Part shown: one piece after another, positions 27,465-34,363 of the stretch | Layout of the letters: each line of letters opens with the position of its first letter | Position numbering within the stretch: position 1 is the stretch's first letter | Assembly: GCA_025353485.1 (NCBI GenBank) | Contig: JANXQO010000007.1 | Location: 1 to 64,000, forward strand | DNA from: Chitinophagales bacterium | GTDB taxonomy: Bacteria > Bacteroidota > Bacteroidia > Chitinophagales > Chitinophagaceae | Length of the DNA stretch: 64,000 bases | Direction of reading: 5' to 3' | Notes under the pieces: generated by a model | What the model was told of the DNA's origin: nothing | Seen by the model: the letters and a program-made list of their open reading frames with translations, nothing else | Databases searched by the model: none | Made by a program: the position numbers and the translations under genes

Positions 27465-27603
27465 TTTATTTCCTTTTAATCCCAAAAATCATGGTTCAGA
27501 TAAAAGTAAAACAGAAATTAAAAAAGATATTTACCAAAGAGAAAGAATGATCAAAGCTTATAGATAAGAAATCCTCTAATCTTCAAATCCAAAAAATCAT
27601 AGT
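27408..27603. repeat. Tandem duplication of the prmC 3' end plus dispersed repeat
   Basis: The unit starting ACAGAAATTAGAAAAGATAT at 27408 recurs at 27511, an offset of 103 bp. The first copy encodes the genuine PrmC C-terminus (DIYGRERMVCAYK, stop). The second encodes a diverged echo (DIYQRERMIKAYR, stop). Each copy is followed by a version of the AATCATGGTTCAGA repeat end (27473-27502 and 27571-27603). The second abuts the exbD stop codon. Confidence 0.8.
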
Positions 27604-28008
27604 TTATTTTTGCCCTGCAACTGATGCCGATGTTGTGGCTCCTAATTTTTTTGCTATCTGCATTACTCTTACAATATCGCCCCAGCTAACTAATGAATCA
27701 GCGTTTACAACAACAGCTGGTTTTATGCTGTCACCTGCATGTATGTGGCCTCTCAGCGCAGACTCAAGTGAATCAAAAATAATTTTATGCTGGCCAACAT
27801 AAATATTTTTATTCTTATCAATACTTACAATTACGCTTTGCTTTGCTTTTGCATCGCTTTTTGCTTTTGGATTGCTTACTCTTATCACATTTGGATTAGC
27901 TAAAGTAGAAATTATCAAAAAGAAAAACATGAGGATGAATAATATATCATTCAGCGGACCGGTATCCAGTTCTGCATGTTGTTCCTTCAATCTTTTTCTT
28001 AAACTCAT
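27604..28008 (-). CDS. ExbD/TolR family biopolymer transport protein
   Basis: A 134-residue protein with a short cytoplasmic N-terminus and one membrane helix near residues 20-40. The helix starts with the conserved aspartate region PLNDILFILMFFFLI, in which the Asp is the proton-carrying residue of the family. A periplasmic domain follows (VIVSIDKNKNIYVG, VVVNADSLVSWGDIVRVM). With the ExbB-like gene upstream on the same strand it forms a proton-driven motor that powers TonB or Tol-type outer-membrane processes. No tonB gene lies next to it. Confidence 0.93.
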   Translation of the reverse strand: MSLRKRLKEQHAELDTGPLNDILFILMFFFLIISTLANPNVIRVSNPKAKSDAKAKQSVIVSIDKNKNIYVGQHKIIFDSLESALRGHIHAGDSIKPAVVVNADSLVSWGDIVRVMQIAKKLGATTSASVAGQK

Positions 28009-28012
28009 TTAA

Positions 28013-28046
28013 AGTTTGTAGTTTATAGTTGGTGGTTTGTAGTTTA
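28013..28046. repeat. GTTTGTAGTTTATAGTTGGTGG intergenic repeat
   Basis: Imperfect short tandem units of GTTTGTAGTTTA within the exbB-exbD gap. It is probably another dispersed intergenic repeat and has no coding role. A copy of the AATCATGGTTCAGAC family (28076-28106) follows. Confidence 0.5.
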
Positions 28047-28105
28047 CTCTTTGTTATATGCCAGGATTTTTATTTTCCCATTAATCCCTAAAATCATGGT
28101 TCAGA

Positions 28106-28777
28106 CTATTTTGTTGGTTCCTGTAAAATATCAATGAATTCTGCGCTGGCAACATCCATTTTATTTTCTACATGATTTATTTGTGCTGTGAGATAACTAT
28201 GAGCAATAAAGGTTAGTATACCAATGATCAAACCTGTTGCAGAAGTTATCATCTTTACATAAATACCATCAGCAATTGTATTAAAATTATATTCACTGCT
28301 TCCCGCTATTCCTTTAAATAATTGAAGCATACCAACGATAGTTCCCAGAAACCCGAATAAGGGAGCAATTCTTGCAATGATAGAAAGCACAGGCAGGTTT
28401 CTTTCCATTTTATACATTTCCAGCACTCCAACATTATCCATACTTTTCTCAATTGCATCAATGGGTTTGCCAATGCGCTGAATACCTTTATCAATCATCC
28501 TGGCTACAGGATGAGAATTATTTTTGGAAAAACTTCTTGCTGCAGTGATGTTGCCTGTTACAATGTTATCACGAATTATGCTCATAAAATTATCTTCTAT
28601 TTTACCTGCCTTACGGATGGCTATTAATCTTTCAATAAAAAAGAAAATGGCAGCTACAAGCAATAGTGCCAATGGTACCATGAGTACACCACCCTTGATT
28701 AAAATATCCCAGAGTGATTGCATTTGATGCGATGAAGCAACCGCAGTGGTGTCAGTTTGTAAAAAAAATAATTGCAT
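28106..28777 (-). CDS. MotA/TolQ/ExbB proton channel family protein
   Basis: A 223-residue inner-membrane protein with three membrane segments (about 28-50, 133-155 and 175-200). It has the ExbB/TolQ motifs ARIAPLFGFLGTIVGMLQLF and a following helix with MITSATGLIIGILTFIAHSYL. It pairs with ExbD, encoded downstream on the same strand, to use the proton gradient for outer-membrane transport. The 97-bp gap between the two genes holds two dispersed repeats but no clear terminator. Confidence 0.93.
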   Translation of the reverse strand: MQLFFLQTDTTAVASSHQMQSLWDILIKGGVLMVPLALLLVAAIFFFIERLIAIRKAGKIEDNFMSIIRDNIVTGNITAARSFSKNNSHPVARMIDKGIQRIGKPIDAIEKSMDNVGVLEMYKMERNLPVLSIIARIAPLFGFLGTIVGMLQLFKGIAGSSEYNFNTIADGIYVKMITSATGLIIGILTFIAHSYLTAQINHVENKMDVASAEFIDILQEPTK

Positions 28778-28887
28778 GGAAATTTCGGTTTATGATCCCG
28801 CAGTTGCTGGACAGGCAAATGTAAACAGTAATCTATAAATGCCTTGTTGTGAAAATAATATTTACGTAATTGTTAACAGGTGATCTT

Positions 28888-28920
28888 AGGTGTCTGACAA
28901 CTGCAAGTTGTCTGACACCT
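28888..28920. repeat. AGGTGTCTGACAACT inverted repeat, 15-bp arms
   Basis: AGGTGTCTGACAACT, a GCA loop, then AGTTGTCTGACACCT: the arms are reverse complements except for one mismatch. It lies 8 bp past the cupin stop codon and could end transcription from either side, although there is no strong T-run. Confidence 0.7.
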
Positions 28921-28927
28921 GATGCAC

Positions 28928-29314
28928 CTATGCTTCACGATTTACTAAATCCATTGAAAATGCTGGAAGGCAAACACTCCAGTATTCGCATTCTTCATCA
29001 AAAGGATTTGAGTAACGAACACGGCTTCCCTTTTTTATAAGAATACTTTGCCCTGCTGACACAATTATTTCTTCACCCCGTCCGAACGGGTCATCCGGGC
29101 TGGCATCTACTTCAAACTTTTTTTTGCCGCGGCTTATCAAAGTGTATTCATCAAACTCGGGGTTTTGATGAGGCTCACTCCAGCCGGGTGGCGCTACCAT
29201 ATGGGCTATACTCAAATTTGATGTTTGGGTAGTTGCCAAACCAAAATGCTCTTCTATTAATTTGCCATCGTTTGTTGGAACAACAAATGGTTTATCCTGC
29301 TTAAAATAATTCAT
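28928..29314 (-). CDS. Cupin-fold protein
   Basis: A 128-residue protein with a single cupin barrel. The core (about 35-110) includes APPGWSEPHQNPEFDEYTLI and a second strand motif, EIIVSAGQSILIKKGSRVRY. The His and Glu residues could bind a metal. The C-terminus YWSVCLPAF is seen in several cupins of this size. It is cytoplasmic. The substrate is unknown and the fold alone does not allow a reaction to be named. It lies on the same strand downstream of the SPFH gene with a 63-bp gap. Confidence 0.85.
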   Translation of the reverse strand: MNYFKQDKPFVVPTNDGKLIEEHFGLATTQTSNLSIAHMVAPPGWSEPHQNPEFDEYTLISRGKKKFEVDASPDDPFGRGEEIIVSAGQSILIKKGSRVRYSNPFDEECEYWSVCLPAFSMDLVNREA

Positions 29315-29377
29315 ACTAAAATTTTATAAATAAAAAGTGCCGCAATATTACGGCACTAAATAATTTAAAATTCAAAT

Positions 29378-30313
29378 TTATTTCACTTTTTTATCTTCCA
29401 TCACGGTCATCGCCATTATTTGTTTCATAGTCTTTTCCATCCCTTCGGTGCTGCCATCTAAAAATATTACATTGCCTTTGCCATACTCTGCAAAATTCTT
29501 AACCGCTTCCACCCACATGCTGAACAAAATAACATTGGTATCAAGATTTGCCTGCTTCATTTCTGATGCTGCCTGGCTCATACCTTTTGCAACTTCTTCC
29601 CGGAACAATGCAACACCCTGTCCACGCAATTGAGCCGCCTGCCTTTCTGCCTCGGCTGCAATTTTTATTGCATTACCTTCAGCTTCTGCCGCTTTTGTTT
29701 TTGTTATAAGTAAAGCCTGGCCTTCATTTTCGGCTGCCGCCTTTAAATTATTACTTGCCACTACACGGCTCATGCTTTCAATAATGGCAGTGTCGAAAGT
29801 GATATCGTTAATCTGCAGATCAATTAAATGATACCCCCATTCTTCCAATGCAAAATCAATTTGCTCTTTTACAAATAGTACAATTTCTTTTCTAAGCGTT
29901 AATATTTCTGCCTGTCTTTTAGAAGCCACAAATGCACGGATAGAACCTTCAACAGTTCTTACCAAACTTTGCATAAGATCTTTATCGCTGATGAATTTAA
30001 ACGCTACTTTTTTTATTGTTTCCTCATCAGCATTTTGAACTGAATACAACAACATACTTTTAAAATAAACATTCGCCTGGTCAACGGTTATTGCCTGGAA
30101 CTCCAGCTCAACCGAACGATTTTGAATACTTATTTTTTTGTAGATCTGTTCTAAAAAAGGGAGCTTAAAATTTAAGCCGGGAAGCATTATGCGTCTGTAT
30201 TTTCCAAACATGGTTACCACGCCAATAGTGCCCTGGTTAACGGTTACAAAACATCCAAGGAAGGCAAATAAAATTATTATAAGCCACCAATAAGTAATAA
30301 GAAATTCTTTCAT
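29378..30313 (-). CDS. SPFH/Band 7 (stomatin-like) membrane protein
   Basis: A 311-residue protein with one N-terminal membrane segment (about residues 7-27), then the SPFH/Band 7 domain (about 28-210; GTIGVVTMFGKYRR, IQNRSVELEFQAITVDQ). A long Ala/Glu/Lys-rich helical coiled coil follows (about 195-245, KAAEAEGNAIKIAAEAERQA). Such proteins oligomerise into membrane microdomain scaffolds and often regulate membrane proteases. The length and layout are typical. The minus-strand neighbour is the cupin gene. Confidence 0.92.
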   Translation of the reverse strand: MKEFLITYWWLIIILFAFLGCFVTVNQGTIGVVTMFGKYRRIMLPGLNFKLPFLEQIYKKISIQNRSVELEFQAITVDQANVYFKSMLLYSVQNADEETIKKVAFKFISDKDLMQSLVRTVEGSIRAFVASKRQAEILTLRKEIVLFVKEQIDFALEEWGYHLIDLQINDITFDTAIIESMSRVVASNNLKAAAENEGQALLITKTKAAEAEGNAIKIAAEAERQAAQLRGQGVALFREEVAKGMSQAASEMKQANLDTNVILFSMWVEAVKNFAEYGKGNVIFLDGSTEGMEKTMKQIMAMTVMEDKKVK

Positions 30314-30417
30314 TGCAGTTATAAATTTTACTCAAGGTAGTGATATTTACGCAGTGGCCATTTACTCTTCTATCGTCTTTATTTGGGCTGTTATAAGAAA
30401 TATATTACATTAGAGTT

Positions 30418-30438
30418 TAGCAAAGCCACGTTGGACGC
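30418..30438. repeat. GCAAAGCC direct repeat before the TrmH gene
   Basis: TTAGCAAAGCCACGTTGGACG precedes the TrmH gene. Related sequences follow the gene: TTTGCAAAGCCCTAAACCGTT at 31173-31193 and TTTTGCAAAGCCAAAC at about 31272-31287. The gene is thus bracketed by GCAAAGCC copies. Confidence 0.5.
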
Positions 30439-30476
30439 AATTGAAATTTCACAAGCATAGAATCAACAGTTTAAGA

Positions 30477-31100
30477 ATGATTGAAGACAATATAATTAAG
30501 GAAAAAAGCAGTTTAAGAAAACGAGCTGATGAAATTAAGGATTATAGATGTATAAACTTAATCGCAGTACTTGAAGAACCTAATGATCCAAAAAACATTG
30601 GAACTGTTATTAGAAATATTAATTCTCTTGGGGTAGAAAAGCTATATATTATTGATAGTCGAAATTTAGTTCCAAAAGATTGGCAAGAAATGAAGGATCG
30701 AAAATCTTTTTTAAAGTCATCAGTATCTGCTGTCAAATGGAGCTTTGTAAAAATATTTAATAGTACAGAGGAATGTCTACAACATTTAGAAAAAAACAGA
30801 TTTACTTCTGTCGTAACATCACCTCACATCAAAGGTAAAAGTAACGTTATTTTACACGAAGGCAACTATACACAGAAAAGACTTGCGGTATGGTTCGGCA
30901 ATGAATCAATAGGAATAAGCGAGTTAGCTGTAGAACGTAGTGAAGCCTGCATAAATATTGAAATGTTTGGTATTGTTGAAAGTTTAAACTTAGCTACATC
31001 TACAGGAATCGTTTTATATGAAATAACGAAACAAAGACGGCAGTTTCAAAAGATACATAAACGCAATAGAAAGAATGACAAGCCAATTAAATCAAAATAA
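30477..31100 (+). CDS. TrmH/SpoU family RNA 2'-O-methyltransferase
   Basis: A SPOUT-fold enzyme expected to methylate a ribose 2'-OH in tRNA or rRNA. The three TrmH motifs are visible: PNDPKNIGTVIRN near the N-terminus (motif 1, with the catalytic Asn-x-G-x-x-x-R pattern), WFGNESIGIS in the middle (motif 2), and EMFGIVESLNLATSTGIVLYE (motif 3) forming the knot. The ORF track starts at a TTG at 30441. The ATG at 30477 gives a 207-residue protein without losing a motif and is preferred. The gene is flanked by GCAAAGCC direct repeats, which may mark it as a mobile cassette. Confidence 0.88.
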   Translation: MIEDNIIKEKSSLRKRADEIKDYRCINLIAVLEEPNDPKNIGTVIRNINSLGVEKLYIIDSRNLVPKDWQEMKDRKSFLKSSVSAVKWSFVKIFNSTEECLQHLEKNRFTSVVTSPHIKGKSNVILHEGNYTQKRLAVWFGNESIGISELAVERSEACINIEMFGIVESLNLATSTGIVLYEITKQRRQFQKIHKRNRKNDKPIKSK

Positions 31101-31405
31101 AATTACTCCCAACATAGGTCTGGCAAAAGCGGCTTGACATTCCCTACTAATTCGAAAAGCTTCGTGCCGTCTTTGCAAAGCCCTAAACCGTTATACTTTC
31201 TCTTCCCAAATCATGCTTAAATGCACAATAGCCTCACCCTCTTTCCCTCTCCAAAAGAGAGGACGGTGTATTTTTGCAAAGCCAAACATTATATCTTCCA
31301 TCTCATCAGCAAATAATTTTCAGCAAGCATTCTGTTATATGCGATATCTTTCTATTCAGCATAAACGGCTTTGTGGTTTAGCAAGTCTCCCCTTTCGGGG
31401 GAGAT
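31101..31405. other. Gap between the TrmH gene and pepT: repeats and a pepT echo
   Basis: This 305-bp gap holds no gene. It contains a GCAAAGCC repeat at 31173-31193, a dead copy of the pepT 3' end at 31198-31229, a degenerate palindromic stretch at about 31226-31262 (CCCTCTCCAAAAGAGAGGA) and another GCAAAGCC at about 31275. A G/C-rich palindrome at 31383-31417 runs into the end of pepT. Nothing else is recognised. Confidence 0.7.
31198..31229. repeat. Echo of the pepT 3' end
   Basis: These 32 bp match 31422-31453, inside the pepT 3' end, at 30 of 32 positions. On the minus strand the echo reads IVHLSMIWEEKV and then a stop, which looks like the ancestral PepT C-terminus. The live gene instead ends WEEKSSPL, with the last codons taken from a palindromic repeat. 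Confidence 0.8.
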
Positions 31406-31417
31406 TTAGAGGGGGCT
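31383..31417. repeat. G/C-rich palindromic repeat supplying the pepT stop
   Basis: AAGTCTCCCCTTTCGGGGGA followed by GATTTAGAGGGGGCT. On the minus strand it encodes the last residues of PepT (SSPL) and its TAA stop. It belongs to the same family as 26437-26462, 36834-36870 and 37224-37252. Confidence 0.8.
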
Positions 31418-32659
31418 GCTCTTCTCTTCCCATATCATACTTAAATGCACAATTGTTTCAGCAGCTTTTGCCATGTCTTTCACACCGATCCATTCTAATT
31501 TTGAATGTATGCCCTGCATACCTGTAAAAATATTTGGACAAGGCAAACCCATAAAACTAAGCCTGCTTCCATCCGTTCCGCCACGAATGCTTTCGGTCTT
31601 AATTTGTAATCCACTGCGGCTTATTGCTTCTGCAGCATTGGCAACAACTTCAGGATTTGCATCAAGAACTTCTTTCACGTTGCGGTATTGTTCTTTAATG
31701 GTAAACTCCATCGTTGCCGGTGGATATTTTTTCACAACATCTTCTGCAAGTGCTTTTAATTTTTCGCCATGCTGTTTAAGTTTAGCATTATCAAAATCTC
31801 TAACAATAAATTCTATTGTTGTTCTTTCTGCAATGCCTTCCACTCTTACGGGGTGAACAAATCCTTCTTTCTTTTCTGTTACTTCCGGAGCCCATTCATT
31901 CTTTGGAAGAACATCTAAAATTTCTCCCGCTATTTTTATTGCATTTATCAATTTGCCTTTTGCATATCCGGGATGAGCAATAACGCCATTAATAATTATG
32001 GTTGCAAAATCTGCACTAAAAGTTTCATCTTCCAAACTCCCTGCCTCACCGCCATCCATTGTATAACCGAACTTTGCATTCAATTTTTGCATGTCCAGTT
32101 TTACAACACCTTTGCCTACTTCTTCATCAGGCGTAAATAAAATTTTAATTTCTCCATGTATTACATCAGGATTGGTGATTAAGAAAGATGCAGCTTCCAT
32201 AATGGCTGCCACGCCGCTTTTATCATCTGCTCCCAACAAAGTATTTCCGCTTGCCGTAATTATATCACTGCCAATATGGGTTTTTAAATAGGGAGTGTCC
32301 GCTATTTTCAAAATCTGTGAAGCGTCATCAGGTAAAACAATATCACCACCATCATAATTTTTATGAAGAATGGGTTTCACATTTGTTCCGCTGCAATCAG
32401 GCGCTGTATCAACATGGCTGCAAAAACAAATAACAGGTACATTTTTTTTACTGTTAGATGGAATTGTTGCATATAAATATCCATGTAAATCTAATTCTGA
32501 TTCTATGCCCATTGTTTGCAACTCACCCAGCAATAATTTGCTAAGGTCTTTTTGTTTTTGAGAAGTTGGCTGGGTATCGCTTTGCGGATCACTTTGGGTA
32601 TCAATTTGAACATACCGCATAAAGCGATCAGCTATATTGCCTTGATCTATTTTTATCAT
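31406..32659 (-). CDS. pepT: Peptidase T (tripeptidase), M20 family
   Basis: A di-zinc aminotripeptidase that releases N-terminal residues from tripeptides. Metal-site motifs are visible in order: CSHVDTAPD, GADDKSGVAAIM, FTPDEEVGKG and MDGGEAGSLEDE, with a final histidine in GIHSKLEWIGV. The start at 32659 (MIKIDQGNIADRFMRYV) fits the family. The ORF-track start 15 codons earlier adds a hydrophobic stretch not seen in PepT. This gives about 417 residues, the usual length. The last four residues and the stop come from a palindromic repeat. dprA lies just upstream on the same strand. Confidence 0.95.
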   Translation of the reverse strand: MIKIDQGNIADRFMRYVQIDTQSDPQSDTQPTSQKQKDLSKLLLGELQTMGIESELDLHGYLYATIPSNSKKNVPVICFCSHVDTAPDCSGTNVKPILHKNYDGGDIVLPDDASQILKIADTPYLKTHIGSDIITASGNTLLGADDKSGVAAIMEAASFLITNPDVIHGEIKILFTPDEEVGKGVVKLDMQKLNAKFGYTMDGGEAGSLEDETFSADFATIIINGVIAHPGYAKGKLINAIKIAGEILDVLPKNEWAPEVTEKKEGFVHPVRVEGIAERTTIEFIVRDFDNAKLKQHGEKLKALAEDVVKKYPPATMEFTIKEQYRNVKEVLDANPEVVANAAEAISRSGLQIKTESIRGGTDGSRLSFMGLPCPNIFTGMQGIHSKLEWIGVKDMAKAAETIVHLSMIWEEKSSPL

Positions 32660-32712
32660 AAAAATATTTACTGCAAACATACAATGCAATACAAATAAAT
32701 ACATCTAACTTT

Positions 32713-33813
32713 TTATACCATCCTGTACATTTTTCCCGGAAAGGAATTAATTACTGATTGCATTTCCAGCGTAAGCAATGCGGAAGCTACAGCGCTGCTG
32801 CTTAAACCGCTCTTAATATACAATTCATCAATATGAATTTGTTGCTGCTGCTGAAGAATATTCACAACAATTTTTTCATCATCTGAGAGTTCTATAAATA
32901 ATTCACGTTGCTTTTTTGCGGATGGTTTTTTGTATTCCTTCCACCCCATATTTTCCAAAAGATCTTCTGCAAAAGTTATAAGACAGGCCTTATTATTTTT
33001 TATAAGATAATTACATCCTTCACTTTTTGTGTCGTTGATTCTGCCCGGTACTGCAAAAACATCTTTGTTATATCCATTGCCTAATTCTGCTGTTATTAAT
33101 GAGCCGCCTTTAATGCTGCTTTCAACTACAACAATGGCATCGCTTATGCCGGCAACAATGCGGTTGCGTTTTGGAAAATTTTGTTTATCAGGATTTGTTT
33201 TGCTTCTAAAATCAGTGAGCAGCCCACCTTGCTCAATAATCTCTTTTGCAAGCGATTTATTTTGTGTTGGATAAATGCGGTCTAATCCATGAGCAAGAAT
33301 TGCAACAGTTTTTAAATCATTCTTTAATGCAGATCTATGTGCGATGCTGTCAATTCCAAAGGCAAGCCCGCTCACAATTAAAATGTTTTCTCCTGCAAGA
33401 TCTTCCACCAGTTTTTCGCAGACTGATTTACCATATTCATTATTATTTCTTGTGCCAACAATCGCTATGATCTTTGGTTGATTGAGGTCTGCGTTCCCTC
33501 TGTAATAAAGCATTGCGGGACTGTCATAACAATTGAGTAAACGTTGCGGATAATTTTTAGCGGTTATAAAAAGAGGTGTGATCTTATATTTTTCTATGAA
33601 GGCAATTTCTTCTTCTGCGTTTTTAAAATCTTTAAATTCCTTTATTGATCTTGCTCTTACAGAACCTATACCTTCAATTTCTTCCAGTTCTTTTTTCTTT
33701 GCTTTAAAAATATCTTCAGCATTGCCAAAATGATTTACCAATGCTTTTGCATGTACATCACCAATATTAGGAATAAGTGTTAAAGTGATTTGGTATAGAA
33801 GATCGTTGTGCAT
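32713..33813 (-). CDS. dprA: DNA-processing protein DprA
   Basis: A 366-residue protein that loads RecA on incoming single-stranded DNA during natural transformation. An N-terminal helix-hairpin-helix region (about 10-65, EIEGIGSVRARSIKEF) is followed by the extended Rossmann fold. There, IVGTRNNNEYGKSVCE is near residue 118, the binding loop SGLAFGIDSIAHRSAL near 145 and the GGSLITAELGNGYNKDVFAVPG stretch near 240. A C-terminal winged-helix domain (about 305-366) closes the protein. Length and order are normal. It is cytoplasmic and located immediately upstream of pepT. Confidence 0.95.
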   Translation of the reverse strand: MHNDLLYQITLTLIPNIGDVHAKALVNHFGNAEDIFKAKKKELEEIEGIGSVRARSIKEFKDFKNAEEEIAFIEKYKITPLFITAKNYPQRLLNCYDSPAMLYYRGNADLNQPKIIAIVGTRNNNEYGKSVCEKLVEDLAGENILIVSGLAFGIDSIAHRSALKNDLKTVAILAHGLDRIYPTQNKSLAKEIIEQGGLLTDFRSKTNPDKQNFPKRNRIVAGISDAIVVVESSIKGGSLITAELGNGYNKDVFAVPGRINDTKSEGCNYLIKNNKACLITFAEDLLENMGWKEYKKPSAKKQRELFIELSDDEKIVVNILQQQQQIHIDELYIKSGLSSSAVASALLTLEMQSVINSFPGKMYRMV

Positions 33814-33871
33814 GGATTACATTATTCTCACAACGAATAAAAGAAAATTAAATCACATTTTAGGAATATAA

Positions 33872-34342
33872 TTAAAGTTTACCCTTTAAAGAATCTTCCC
33901 TGTACAGATCTATTAGCAACCCCATATCATACAAAATAAATTTATGCTTTGTGTAGTTTAGGATTATATATCTATCGCCATTTGAGGGGTCAACTTTATA
34001 ATATCCACTATCATTTGAATTTAGATGCTTTTTTAATAAATAAGGTACTTCATACCAATCAATTGAAGGAAATCTTTTATAACCTTTTCGTAAAAGCGAA
34101 TCCGATTTTTTTAACTCCTGTTCATCAAAATTAATGTCATAGACTTTTAGGAGTATTCCATTATAATTAGTTTGATGTAATAACGAATCTATTAAGATGG
34201 GTTTATTATGAAAACATATATCATATATGCAATTTTGCTGGGTAAGGATATTTTGTGTTTTATTAGATACCTTTCTTTTAGAAGAACAATTACAACTCAA
34301 AGCAAAAGATAAAATAACAAGAAAAATAAATTTTCTTTTCAT
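33872..34342 (-). CDS. Putative lipoprotein of unknown function
   Basis: A 156-residue protein with a short signal peptide ending in a lipobox (FALSCNC, Cys17 or Cys19), so it is probably anchored in a membrane. The rest is charged and tyrosine-rich without a recognised domain (LRKGYKRFPSIDWYEVPYLL). It lies 21 bp downstream of the PorE-like gene on the opposite side from its start, so the two could be read in one transcript. Function is unknown. Confidence 0.7.
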   Translation of the reverse strand: MKRKFIFLVILSFALSCNCSSKRKVSNKTQNILTQQNCIYDICFHNKPILIDSLLHQTNYNGILLKVYDINFDEQELKKSDSLLRKGYKRFPSIDWYEVPYLLKKHLNSNDSGYYKVDPSNGDRYIILNYTKHKFILYDMGLLIDLYREDSLKGKL

Positions 34343-34363
34343 TTTTTTAATTTCAAAAGTAAA

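Noticed and set aside
27343-27567. Separate 74-residue gene after prmC
   Set aside because: The ORF overlaps prmC in another frame and ends in the duplicated prmC tail; it is an echo, not an independent gene.
31213-31527. 104-residue plus-strand ORF between the TrmH gene and pepT
   Set aside because: It runs through repeats and into the antisense of pepT, and has no recognisable domain.
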